Positions 42,416 to 50,919 of a stretch of 64,000 nt of DNA are shown piece by piece; position 1 is the first letter of the stretch, and each line of letters begins with the position of its first letter. The position numbers and the translations under genes are program-made. Under the pieces are notes generated by a model that was not told the origin of the DNA, did no database searches, and was given only the letters and a program-made list of their open reading frames with translations. This DNA is from Paracoccus sp. S3-43 (lineage in GTDB: Bacteria; Pseudomonadota; Alphaproteobacteria; Rhodobacterales; Rhodobacteraceae): assembly GCF_029027965.1 (NCBI RefSeq), contig NZ_CP119082.1, positions 1,902,001 to 1,966,000 on the forward strand. Reading direction: 5' to 3'.

Positions 42416-44971
42416 ATGATCGATCTTAACGATGTCGGCACGCCGAAAGCACGCCACGATCTGGCGGCCGTAAAGGACCGGCTGGCGGCGACAGCTGGCG
42501 ACTGGCTCCCCGGCATCTTTCCGGAGGCGCGGCTTGCGCGCGACCGTCGTTCCTTGCGCTGTGCCGACCTGTCCGGCCGCCCGCCGCGCAAGGAGGGGTC
42601 GTGTACCATCCACCTTGACGGGCCCTATGCGGGCTGGGGCTTCGACTATGCCACCGGCGAAAGTGCCGGACCGATCGACCTCATCGCGCAGGCGACGGGG
42701 CTCTGCGATGGCGCGCTCTTCGACGAGGCGGCGCGGATTGCCGGGATGGATCATCCCGCGCCCCGAAACGCGCCACGCGCGAAGCCCGATCATACCGGCG
42801 AGATTGCCCGGCTGGTCGATGGCGCGCAGCCGATCGCTGGCACCCCCGGCGAAACCTACCTCCGCACCCGCGGCCTTGCCGATCCGGGATGCCCGGATCT
42901 GCTGTTCCACCCCGACCTGCCGGATTTCGACACGCGACGCGGTTGGCCGGGGCTGATCACATTGCCACGCCTGGTGGATGGCACTCGCGCGCAGGGTATT
43001 CACCGGACCTTCCTGCTCGACGACGGCTGCGCCAAGGGCCCGGCCGGGAAGAAGATGCTGGGATCGGTAGCGGATGCGGCCGTGCGCCTGTTCGCCATGC
43101 CTGCGGACGGCCACCTTGGCATCGCTGAAGGCATCGAGACGGCATTGGCAGCACATGCCCTGTTCGGCACCGCCGTCTGGGCGGCGCTCTCTGCCGATGG
43201 TCTCGCGCGGTTTCAGTGGCCGGCGGGCACGACACGGGTCACGATCTACGCCGATGCTGGCGATGCCGGACGTCAGGCTGCCGCGTCCCTTTCGGATCGG
43301 CTGAACCGGGCCGACATTCCGAACCAGATCGTGCTCCCGCTGCATGGCGATGATTTCAACGACGATCTGATGCGCGGGGCGCGTGCGGCCGACTATCGCC
43401 CGGAGATTTCGGCCGACGAGCCGGTCGGTATTGAGGCATCGACGACAGTAGCAGATCCGACGCCTGGCGATCCGGACGTTCTGATTGCCGCCGCCGAGGC
43501 GCTGACCAACCCGCCCGAACTCGCCGCGCTCTCCAGCCTTCTCGGCCGCCTTGCGCTTGCCCGGCTCGATCCGCTGCCCGAACGCCAGATCCTTGCCCGG
43601 ATCAAGACTGCGACCGGCATCTCCATGTCCATCCTCGACAAGCAATTGACGGAACTGCGCCGCCGCGTGCATGCGACGGGCGATCCGCAGGGCAGGATTG
43701 CGCGTCCCGCCTGGTTTGGGCGGCTGTGTCAGGATCTGTCCGGCACGCCCGAGCGCAACGAGGCCAATGTGATCATCGCCCTGTCCTCGGATCCGGTCTT
43801 TGCCGGTCTCCTGGCCTTCGACGAGTTCGCCCAATCCATCGTGGTACGCCAGCCGCTGCCCTGGGATGACCCGGCCATTCGCTTTCCGCGCCCCTGGGAC
43901 GATGCAGACGATGTGCGCACCGCCGAATGGCTGCAGTTGCGCGGGCTCAACGTCGCCCCGATGGTCGTCAGCCGGGGTGTCGGCGCGGTGGCCCGCGACC
44001 TGCGCATCCATCCGGTTCGCGACTGGCTCGACACCCTGAAATGGGACGGCACGCCCCGTATCGAGACCTGGACCAGCACCTACCTCGGTGCAGCGCCGAC
44101 ATCCTTCCATCACACCATCGGCGCGCTCTGGCTGATCTCGGCCGTGGCCCGGATCTACCGGCCCGGGGTGAAGGCCGACCACATGCTGATCCTCGAAGGG
44201 CCGCAGGGCGCGCGCAAATCCACTGCGATCAAGGTGCTCGCGGGCGAGGATTGGTTCACCGACGAGTTGCCCGAGCTTGGGTCCAAGGACGCGGCCATTC
44301 ACATGCAGGGCGTATGGATTGTGGAAATCGCCGAACTCGACGCCATTGGCCGCGCCGAGGTCTCGCGCATCAAGGCGTTCCTGACCCGCACCACCGACCG
44401 CTTCCGGCCGCCCTATGGCCGCTACACCGTCGAGGTTCCCCGCCAGTGCGTGTTCGCAGGCACTGTGAACCCCGACACCTATCTACGCGATGAAACCGGC
44501 AACCGCCGCTTCTGGCCGCTACGCTGTGGAAGCATCGACATCGCAGCGCTGGCCCGCCACCGGGACCAGATCTGGGCCGAAGCCGTCCACCGTTTCCGCG
44601 AAGGCGCGATTTGGTGGATCGACGATCCGGCGCTGCTTGCCGAAGCCGCCGCCGCGCAGGAGGCGCGCTATCAGGCCGATGCCTGGGACGCCCGTATCGA
44701 CCGCTGGCTGACCCACGACACCCGCAGCGTCAATCGCGGTCACGCGGGCTGGGATGATTGGCAGGATGAAGAGTTCGAACGTCCCGAGCCGATCCGCGAT
44801 GTGTCGGTGGGCGAAATCCTCGAAGGCGCGCTCGGCATCGAGCCCGCGAAATGGACCAAGGGCGACCAGATGCGTGTGGGGGCCTGGCTGAAGTCGCGGG
44901 ATTGGGAGCGATACCGCAGCGGCGCGGCCCCGACCCGCGAATGGCGTTACCGCCGGTTGCAGCACGGCTGA
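42416..44971 (+). CDS. Toprim primase fused to VapE-family helicase
   Basis: An 851-residue bifunctional replication protein. The N-terminal part has a Toprim fold: GIAEGIETALAAHALFG (catalytic Glu, about 237) and TIYADAGDAGRQAAA (DxD, about 275). No CHC2 zinc motif is evident, though CADLSGR...GSCTIH may replace it. The C-terminal VapE P-loop domain shows LILEGPQGARKSTAIKVLAG (about 592-611), IWIVEIAELD-type Walker B, and CVFAGTVNPDTYLRDETGNR. Such fusions initiate phage or satellite replication at an iteron origin. The GTCCCAC array lies 66 bases after the stop. Confidence 0.9.
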   Translation: MIDLNDVGTPKARHDLAAVKDRLAATAGDWLPGIFPEARLARDRRSLRCADLSGRPPRKEGSCTIHLDGPYAGWGFDYATGESAGPIDLIAQATGLCDGALFDEAARIAGMDHPAPRNAPRAKPDHTGEIARLVDGAQPIAGTPGETYLRTRGLADPGCPDLLFHPDLPDFDTRRGWPGLITLPRLVDGTRAQGIHRTFLLDDGCAKGPAGKKMLGSVADAAVRLFAMPADGHLGIAEGIETALAAHALFGTAVWAALSADGLARFQWPAGTTRVTIYADAGDAGRQAAASLSDRLNRADIPNQIVLPLHGDDFNDDLMRGARAADYRPEISADEPVGIEASTTVADPTPGDPDVLIAAAEALTNPPELAALSSLLGRLALARLDPLPERQILARIKTATGISMSILDKQLTELRRRVHATGDPQGRIARPAWFGRLCQDLSGTPERNEANVIIALSSDPVFAGLLAFDEFAQSIVVRQPLPWDDPAIRFPRPWDDADDVRTAEWLQLRGLNVAPMVVSRGVGAVARDLRIHPVRDWLDTLKWDGTPRIETWTSTYLGAAPTSFHHTIGALWLISAVARIYRPGVKADHMLILEGPQGARKSTAIKVLAGEDWFTDELPELGSKDAAIHMQGVWIVEIAELDAIGRAEVSRIKAFLTRTTDRFRPPYGRYTVEVPRQCVFAGTVNPDTYLRDETGNRRFWPLRCGSIDIAALARHRDQIWAEAVHRFREGAIWWIDDPALLAEAAAAQEARYQADAWDARIDRWLTHDTRSVNRGHAGWDDWQDEEFERPEPIRDVSVGEILEGALGIEPAKWTKGDQMRVGAWLKSRDWERYRSGAAPTREWRYRRLQHG

Positions 44972-45036
44972 CATCGCAATGGCCCTGTCAGGCATCGAAG
45001 GGGCATCCATCCGGGTGCCCCTTTTCGTTTGTCGCT

Positions 45037-45306
45037 GTCCCACTTAGCGGCGTGTCCCACTTCAAGCCCAAGGTGGGACAGAAAAAACCATTTGAAATCA
45101 ATCCTGTCCCACATGTCCCACTTGGACCGCCAACTTCTCTCTTTCCCATATGGAGCGCATGTGTCCCCCCCCGACCTCATTCTTCCTCATGCGACGTAGG
45201 GAAAGAGGTGGGTCAAGTGGGACAGGTGGGACACGCCTTGTTTTGAAAGGAAAATCTGGCGTCCCACTTTGATCGGCAAGTGGGACAACCCGAGACCAGG
45301 TGGGAC
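45037..45306. repeat. Array of ten GTCCCAC/GTGGGAC heptamers
   Basis: Exact heptamers start at 45037, 45054, 45073 (inverted), 45106, 45115, 45217 (inv), 45226 (inv), 45261, 45280 (inv) and 45300 (inv). Degenerate copies lie at 45163 and 45208. Most extend to TGTCCCACTT or its complement. Several form close direct pairs spaced 9 bases apart (45106/45115 and 45217/45226), about one helical turn. The 435-base gap between primase and resolvase genes (44972-45406) holds nothing else. An origin with iterons, or a regulator array, is likely. Confidence 0.8.
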
Positions 45307-45406
45307 AGAAGCATCGTCTGGCGCATTTTTCTTGAATGGGTGCGCGTGTCATGATTCTCTGCCCATGACCAAAGCCGAAGGCCCACGTTTCAGGTGAGCC
45401 TTCAAC

Positions 45407-45928
45407 ATGACGCCGACCACCCAGACTGCGGATCTGCACCTCGAACAGGGGCGCCTTTCCACGTCCTGCATCCTTGCCCTCGACCTCGGGACAACGACAG
45501 GTTGGGCCTTGCGTGGCCATGACGGCCTGATCACCTCTGGCACGATGTCCTTTCGCCTCGGGCGGTTCGACGGCGGCGGTATGCGGTATCTTCGCTTCAC
45601 CAACTGGCTGACCGAGGTCGACCGGCTATCAGGCCCCATCGCTGCGATCTGGTTCGAGGAAGTCCGCCACCATGTCGGAACGGACGCTGCCCATGTCTAT
45701 GGCGGGCTCATGGCCACGCTCACGGCATGGGCTGAACTCCGCGGAATCCCCTATGAGGGCGTCCCGGTCGGCACGATCAAGCGTCACGCCGCTGGCAAGG
45801 GCAACGCCGACAAGGCCGCGATGATCGCCGCCATCCGCGCCCGCGGCTTCAGCCCGGCCGACGACAACGAAGCCGACGCCATCGCCATCCTGCTCTGGGC
45901 GATCGAGACGAAGGGAGGTGTCGCATGA
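45407..45928 (+). CDS. RuvC-like Holliday junction resolvase
   Basis: A 173-residue RNase H-fold nuclease of the phage RuvC type. ILALDLGTTTGWALRGHDG carries the first Asp (about 26), IAAIWFEEVRHHVGTDAAHV the Glu (about 84), YEGVPVGTIKRHAAGKGNAD is a basic loop, and DDNEADAIAILLWAIET holds the final acidic pair. It would resolve recombination or replication intermediates before packaging. It begins 100 bases after the heptamer array. Overlaps the next gene by four bases. Confidence 0.87.
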   Translation: MTPTTQTADLHLEQGRLSTSCILALDLGTTTGWALRGHDGLITSGTMSFRLGRFDGGGMRYLRFTNWLTEVDRLSGPIAAIWFEEVRHHVGTDAAHVYGGLMATLTAWAELRGIPYEGVPVGTIKRHAAGKGNADKAAMIAAIRARGFSPADDNEADAIAILLWAIETKGGVA

Positions 45929-46125
45929 GATGGCACCCCCATGGCTACGGCGGTCGGCGCCGCGATCCCGAGCAGGTCAAGCGCGAGGGCTGGCGGGAAC
46001 AGGGCGTCCTCGCGGTCTCCGCCGATGACGACCGCCTCACCTGGCCCGAGCGTGAACTGGTCCGCCAGCTCGGCGAGAAGCTCTACGGCCCGCGTCCCTC
46101 CGACAGGGAGGCGCGCCATGGCTGA
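45925..46125 (+). CDS. Small late-early phage protein
   Basis: A 66-residue basic protein, MRWHPHGYGGRRRDPEQVKR, then LTWPERELVRQLGEKLYGPR. The EGWREQGVLAVSADDDRLTW segment is typical of short proteins found between RuvC-like and DUF6362 genes in Rhodobacterales prophages. Function unknown. Overlaps both neighbours. Confidence 0.65.
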   Translation: MRWHPHGYGGRRRDPEQVKREGWREQGVLAVSADDDRLTWPERELVRQLGEKLYGPRPSDREARHG

Positions 46126-46498
46126 TCGCGAATGGACCGCCGACTGCGTCGCCGATCATTTCGAGGAGGCGTTTCGCACGCTGCGCAAGCTACCGCCCGT
46201 GAAGGCGAAGGGCTACTTCAACACCTGGCCCGACATCGTGCGGACCAGCCGCGAGATCGCGGCGATGGAGCCGCAGCCGATGCGCGTGTGGCCTTCGGCT
46301 GCCGCGATCACCCGGCTCGAGCAGACCTTCGACTGGGTGCTCTGGATCGAGGAGGCGGAGCGCAAGCTGGTCTGGTCGCGCGCGGCCCGCGTGCCGTGGA
46401 AGCAAATCAGCGGTGAGCTGGGTTGCGATCGCACGACGGCCTGGCGGCGCTGGCAGCTGGCGCTGACCAAGATCGCTGCGCGCTTGAATGCGCAGTGA
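46118..46498 (+). CDS. DUF6362-like protein with C-terminal HTH
   Basis: A 126-residue protein. The N-terminus has WTADCVADHFEEAFRTLRKL, then ARVPWKQISGELGCDRTTAW and RRWQLALTKIAARL, a helix-turn-helix. DUF6362 proteins occupy the position of late-transcription regulators (ArpU/Q-like) in many phages, before the late genes. This one ends the early operon just before a stem-loop. A role in late-gene activation is inference. Confidence 0.72.
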   Translation: MADREWTADCVADHFEEAFRTLRKLPPVKAKGYFNTWPDIVRTSREIAAMEPQPMRVWPSAAAITRLEQTFDWVLWIEEAERKLVWSRAARVPWKQISGELGCDRTTAWRRWQLALTKIAARLNAQ

Positions 46499-46566
46499 GT
46501 CCAACGTGTTGCAACACTTTTTCCTTCGACATCTGCAACATGATCGTGCTATCCAAAGGACAGGAT

Positions 46567-46598
46567 GGGGAGAGTGCGCTGGAAAGCCCGCTCTCCCC
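46567..46598. terminator. Stem-loop after the early operon
   Basis: GGGGAGAG (46567-46574) pairs with CTCTCCCC (46591-46598) across a 16-base loop, with only three T following. It lies 70 bases past the DUF6362 gene and is a plausible but weak terminator or antitermination target. The rest of the 417-base gap (46499-46915) has no gene; it contains several short GTCCGG/GGATCC-type near-repeats. Confidence 0.5.
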
Positions 46599-46915
46599 TT
46601 TGCGTTGACGGGGGCCGTCTGGACCCCGGTATCCAGCGAGAGTCCGGCCGGGGTCCACCCCACGGCAGTTTCCGGTTCCTTCCTGGCGATATTCGTATGC
46701 TGGCGGGCGAAGCGCGTGACTTCGCCAGCGTCAGGGTCGGATTTTTGGGAAGCCAGCCAGAATCCGGATCCACCCGCCTCCCGCACCAACCCCAATGAAC
46801 GCTGGCCTTCGGGCCGGACACCCCGGATGCCGCTGGACCCCGCGTGGAGTCCAGCGCGGCATCCAGTGTCCGGAGTCCGGTCAGCATCCACCTGAACACC
46901 GGAAACCGCCCGCCC

Positions 46916-48292
46916 ATGACGCTGAGCTTCGCCCCCGAGCGGATCGAGATGTGGCCGCTGTCGCGCCTGCAGCCCTACGCGAAGAACGCGAAGGCGCACG
47001 GGCCGGACCAGGTCGCCAAGATCGCCGCCAGCATGGCCGAGTTCGGCTGGACCGTGCCGTGCCTCGTGGCAGAGGACGGCGAGTTGATCGCGGGCCATGG
47101 CCGGGTGCTGGCCGCCACGCAGCTTGGACTGACAGAGGCGCCGGTCATCGTGCTCGGGCATCTGACCGAGGCGCAGCGGCGGGCCTATCGCATCGCGGAC
47201 AACAAGCTGACCGAACTCGGCACCTGGGACGAGGCGCTGCTGTCGTCGGAACTGAACGAACTGCTGGCCGAGGATTTCGACCTGTCGCTGGTCGGCTTTT
47301 CCGACGGCGAGTTGGACAAGCTGCTGGCCTACGTCGCGGAAGACGACGGTGAAGAAGGTGGCGCCGGGGGCTCCGTGCCGCCGGTGACCATCCCCGAGCC
47401 GCCGCGCAACCCGGCGTCGCGGACGGGCGACCTGTGGATCCTCGGCGACAATCGCCTCCTGTGCGGCGACAGCACCAGCGCTGCCGACGTGCGCCGCCTG
47501 ATGAACGGCGAGCGCGCGATCCTGTTCGCCACCGACCCGCCGTATCTCGTCGATTACGACGGGTCCAACCATCCGACCCGCAACAAGGACTGGTCGGCGT
47601 CCTACGGCACGACCTGGGACGACAGTTCGCAGGGTGCGGAGCTCTACGACGGCTTCATCGCCGCCGCTGTGGCGGAAGCCATCGCCGAGGACGCCGCCTG
47701 GTACTGCTGGCACGCCTCGCGTCGCCAGGCGATGCTCGAAGCCTGCTGGGAGAAGGCCGGGGCGTTCGTCCACCAGCAGATCATCTGGGTGAAGGACCGC
47801 GGTGTCCTGACCCGGTCGCACTACCTCTGGAAACACGAACCCTGCTTCATGGGCTGGCGCCGTCCGAACCGGCCGCCGAAGGTCGCCGAGGAAACCCTGC
47901 CATCGACATGGGCGCTGCACAGCTTCGCCAAGGACGAGCGCCCCGACCATCCGACGCCAAAACCGCTTGATGCGTTCGGGATCCCGATGCGCCAGCATGT
48001 TGCGCGTGGTGGGCTTTGCTATGAACCCTTCTGCGGCTCGGGCTCGCAGATCATGGCGGGCGAAGCCAACGGCCGCCGCGTCTTCGCAATGGAGATCAGC
48101 TCGGCCTATGTCGATGTCGCGGTGGAACGCTGGCAGGCCGAGACCGGCCACGACGCGATCCTCGACGGCGACGGTCGGACCTTCGCGCAGGTGAGGACGG
48201 AGCGGCTGGGCGACGATGCCGAGGCCCGGGCCGATGCGCCGGTCACGGACGCCGCCCCCGAACCCGCGCGAAAGCGCAGGACCGCCGCGTGA
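46916..48292 (+). CDS. ParB-domain/adenine (N6/N4) DNA methyltransferase fusion
   Basis: A 458-residue protein. Residues 1-110 form a ParB/Sulfiredoxin-like N domain (LQPYAKNAKAHGPDQVAKIA, then ELIAGHGRVLAATQLGL). The rest is a beta-class methyltransferase with ILFATDPPYLVDYDGSNHP (motif IV DPPY, about 204) ahead of LCYEPFCGSGSQIMAGEANG (motif I FxGxG, about 372). Recurrent in prophages as an orphan enzyme protecting phage DNA or regulating it. No restriction endonuclease is adjacent. The start overlaps no gene; the stop lies next to the C5 methyltransferase start. Confidence 0.9.
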   Translation: MTLSFAPERIEMWPLSRLQPYAKNAKAHGPDQVAKIAASMAEFGWTVPCLVAEDGELIAGHGRVLAATQLGLTEAPVIVLGHLTEAQRRAYRIADNKLTELGTWDEALLSSELNELLAEDFDLSLVGFSDGELDKLLAYVAEDDGEEGGAGGSVPPVTIPEPPRNPASRTGDLWILGDNRLLCGDSTSAADVRRLMNGERAILFATDPPYLVDYDGSNHPTRNKDWSASYGTTWDDSSQGAELYDGFIAAAVAEAIAEDAAWYCWHASRRQAMLEACWEKAGAFVHQQIIWVKDRGVLTRSHYLWKHEPCFMGWRRPNRPPKVAEETLPSTWALHSFAKDERPDHPTPKPLDAFGIPMRQHVARGGLCYEPFCGSGSQIMAGEANGRRVFAMEISSAYVDVAVERWQAETGHDAILDGDGRTFAQVRTERLGDDAEARADAPVTDAAPEPARKRRTAA

Positions 48293-48293
48293 C

Positions 48294-49475
48294 ATGCATG
48301 ACCTGGCTTTACCTTCCTCCGGACGCGCTTCCGGGGCCGGAGACGCATGCCTCTTCGGCCTCTCCCTCTGCTCCGGCGCGGGCGGGCTCGACCTCGGGCT
48401 CGCCATCGCCATCCCCGGATATCGTGCTGTGGGCCATGTCGAACGGGAAACCTACGCCGCAGCCACCCTCGTGGCGCGGATGGAAGACGCGTCCCTGGAT
48501 CGCGCACCTCTCTGGGACGACGTTGCCACCTTCGACGGCCGCCCTTGGCGCGGCGCGGTGGACATCGTCACTGCGGGCTATCCGTGCCAGCCGTTCTCCG
48601 TCGCGGGCAAGCGCCGGGGCGCGGACGACCCGCGGCACCTCTGGCCGCATGTCGCCCGGATCATCGGCGAGGTCGAGCCGCCCTTCGTGTTCCTCGAGAA
48701 TGTCGCCCATCATCTCCGCCTCGGCTTCCCCGAAGTCGCCAGCGGACTGGTCGGCATGGGCTACAAGCTTGCGGCAGGCCTCTTCACGGCGGCGGAAGTC
48801 GGTGCGCCCCACAAGCGTGAGCGGCTGTTCATCCTCGCCATCCGCGAGGGGGACGAGCTGGCCGACCCCGCGCGCCTGCTCTGGCACTCGGTCGAGTGGC
48901 GGGAACCGGACGGAACTGCTGCGGCTCTGGCCGACGCCTCGGGCCAGCGCCAACGAGAACCGGCAGACGAAGCCGACGCCATCGCAGGAAGCAGGCCAAC
49001 ACGGGATGAACCTGGCGACGACAGCCGCGATGTGGCCGACGCCGCAGACGGACAGTTTCCGCAGCCGGGGCGGCGAACGGCGCGACGAGAAGGGTCTGGA
49101 CCGCATGGCACGGGACTGGCCGACGCCGATGGCGAACGACGGGTGCAAGCCGAGCGCGGGCAACCGGCGGACAGCGGACCTGACCCATGCGGCGGGAATG
49201 TGGATGACGCCGACGGCCCGCGATCACAAGGATGGCGCGACGAGCCTTGCCAACACGCCGGTGAACGGCCTGCTTGGCCGCCAGGTCCTGGTGACACCGA
49301 TGGCTGGGAGCGATACCTGCGATGCGCGCCGGACCTTGAACCCGCTGTTCGTCGAGGCGTTGATGGGCTGGCCCACCGGGTGGACCGGCTTCGCCTCTGT
49401 GGCAACGGAGTGGTCCCCTTGGTTGCGGCGCATGCGCTGCGAACTCTGGCGGCTGAATTGCTGGCCGATGGATGA
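48294..49475 (+). CDS. C5 cytosine DNA methyltransferase
   Basis: A 393-residue methyltransferase. Motif I is LSLCSGAGGLDLGLAIAIPG, motif IV AGYPCQPFSVAGKRRG (catalytic Cys), motif VI FVFLENVAHHL, motif VIII HKRERLFIL, and motif X near the end LRLCGNGVVPLVAAHALRTL. The target-recognition region (about 205-340) is low in recognisable structure. In the +1-related frame the same DNA encodes repeated WPTP motifs and LNPLFVEALMGWPTGW, which form the conserved variable region of other phage C5 methyltransferases. The start codon overlaps the preceding stop region. Confidence 0.85.
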   Translation: MHDLALPSSGRASGAGDACLFGLSLCSGAGGLDLGLAIAIPGYRAVGHVERETYAAATLVARMEDASLDRAPLWDDVATFDGRPWRGAVDIVTAGYPCQPFSVAGKRRGADDPRHLWPHVARIIGEVEPPFVFLENVAHHLRLGFPEVASGLVGMGYKLAAGLFTAAEVGAPHKRERLFILAIREGDELADPARLLWHSVEWREPDGTAAALADASGQRQREPADEADAIAGSRPTRDEPGDDSRDVADAADGQFPQPGRRTARREGSGPHGTGLADADGERRVQAERGQPADSGPDPCGGNVDDADGPRSQGWRDEPCQHAGERPAWPPGPGDTDGWERYLRCAPDLEPAVRRGVDGLAHRVDRLRLCGNGVVPLVAAHALRTLAAELLADG

Positions 49476-49484
49476 GGTAGCGGC

Positions 49485-49709
49485 ATGAAGCAGTCCCGCC
49501 TCATGTCGCTGGTCGAGTCCGTCGCCAACGTGATCGTCGGCTACGGCGTTGCCGTGGTCACCCAGATCCTGATCTTCCCGATCTTCGGGCTGCACACGTC
49601 GCTGGCGCAGAACCTGAAGATGGGCGCGGTGTTCACAGTGATGAGCATCGCGCGCTCGTTCGCCCTGCGGCGGCTGTTCGAGGCGATCCGGGTGCGCCGA
49701 AAGAAGTGA
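49485..49709 (+). CDS. Small phage membrane protein (DUF7220-like)
   Basis: A 74-residue protein with two hydrophobic helices (NVIVGYGVAVVTQILIFPIF and LKMGAVFTVMSIARSFALRR region) and a basic tail RVRRKK. This is a widespread small phage inner-membrane protein of unknown role, commonly next to methyltransferase genes. Ten bases follow the methyltransferase stop, so it is probably co-transcribed. Confidence 0.72.
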   Translation: MKQSRLMSLVESVANVIVGYGVAVVTQILIFPIFGLHTSLAQNLKMGAVFTVMSIARSFALRRLFEAIRVRRKK

Positions 49710-49796
49710 GCCAACGGTCCGCCTTTCCCTCGTCGGATGGCTATTGTCCGAGCCCCGATAAGGTGTAGGTTGTCCAAAAGGGCTGGGACCGGAATC

Positions 49797-50261
49797 ATGG
49801 CTATTATTCAGAGGTCTACCAAACTCTCCTTGCAGCAAGAAGAGTATCGGATCTGCTCCGAGCCCTACGTTTTCTACAGAATGATTTCTGACGCCAACGG
49901 TGTCCGGCTTATGACGGCAACCGCCTCGGAGGACACAGGGGAGTACCGTGCCTATGAGGACCAAGGGGCATTGATCAGTGCAACCGCACAGGTGCTTGCA
50001 GATCGTGAACTGGAGTTCGTGACGAAGCGCGATCACGCCAAACGACTCTATATTGAGACTTCTGTCTATCCAGACTCAGAAGATCTGCTTCACCTCGCCT
50101 CGACCATTCTTGATCGAATGGGTTTCGAAGACATTTCGGTCCTGGCTCTTCGGGAGATGAAGGCGATCTACGACGATTTCGCCATCGATGACTCAGGCGA
50201 AGATACCTATCTCAGTGACGGAATGTGGATGACTTCCGATGGTCGGCTGATCGAGAAGTAA
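49797..50261 (+). CDS. Unknown acidic protein (accessory gene)
   Basis: A 154-residue acidic soluble protein with no recognised family. It starts MAIIQRSTKLSLQQEEYRIC and includes LHLASTILDRMGFEDISVLA and SDGMWMTSDGRLIEK. Base composition is lower in GC than the flanking phage genes. It lies with the split gene behind it in a small accessory block between the methyltransferases and the packaging genes, the usual place for moron cargo. Function unknown; antiphage or superinfection roles are only a guess. Confidence 0.6.
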   Translation: MAIIQRSTKLSLQQEEYRICSEPYVFYRMISDANGVRLMTATASEDTGEYRAYEDQGALISATAQVLADRELEFVTKRDHAKRLYIETSVYPDSEDLLHLASTILDRMGFEDISVLALREMKAIYDDFAIDDSGEDTYLSDGMWMTSDGRLIEK

Positions 50262-50619
50262 TGAATGTCGCGTAAGTCCCAGATTGGCTTTAGTTTCTAT
50301 AGGTGTTGCTATGGGTGACTTCGAAGATGTCTTTGGGGCCGGCGCCGACGCTGCTGAAATCATTGATGGCTTTGCTGAGTCATACAACAGATCAAGCTGG
50401 AAAGATAAGGTAAGCTGGTGGGGTAAGCCCGGCGACGAGGAATACGAGGCAGCATCGCAGTGGGACGAAAACGACGCTTGGATGGCGTCGATGAAGGCGA
50501 AAGGATATGTTCGGGGGCCACATTTCGACTCTTATCAAGTGAGCTACCCCCCGAAAATCGGACAGTGACGGAAGCTACGATCTGAAGTCTGCTGGTCTCC
50601 AAGAACGAGGAGAACAGAG

Positions 50620-50919
50620 ATGTCGAGACGCAGGAACCACGATGCGGCGTTCAAGGCGCGTGTGGCGCTGGAAGCCGTGAAGGGGGAGCGCACAGTGTCA
50701 GAGCTGGCCGCCGAATATGGCGTGCATCCGACGATGATCCATCAATGGAAACGGTCGCTTCTGGAGGGTGCCGCAGGGATCTTCGAGCGGGGCGGCAAGG
50801 CTGCGGCAGCGGCCGAGGTTGCCGAAGAAACTGTCCGTGACCTGCACGCCAAGATCGGAGAGCTGGCCGTCGCCAACGATTTTTTGTCACGAAAGCTCAA
50901 GCCCTGGATCGGCAAGTGA
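50620..50919 (+). CDS. IS3-family transposase OrfA (copy 2)
   Basis: A 99-residue protein with the same sequence as the copy at 25441-25740: HTH LAAEYGVHPTMIHQWKRSL and a zipper-like tail. Start 80 bases inside the IS end with GGAGAA before the ATG. It overlaps OrfB by four bases; frameshifting normally produces the fused transposase. Confidence 0.93.
   Translation: MSRRRNHDAAFKARVALEAVKGERTVSELAAEYGVHPTMIHQWKRSLLEGAAGIFERGGKAAAAAEVAEETVRDLHAKIGELAVANDFLSRKLKPWIGK

Noticed and set aside
41063..44302. Very long minus-strand open frame (1079 codons) opposite the helicase and primase genes
   Set aside because: It mirrors two genes with clear catalytic motifs. Its product is rich in Arg, Gly, His and Pro with no family pattern, as expected of shadow frames in GC-rich DNA.
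45037..45306. Reading the GTCCCAC repeats as a CRISPR array
   Set aside because: Repeat units are only 7-10 bases, in both orientations with irregular spacing, and no cas gene is present.
46190..48412. 740-codon minus-strand frame opposite the methyltransferase
   Set aside because: It overlaps a motif-complete enzyme, crosses the non-coding gap and has no recognisable domain.
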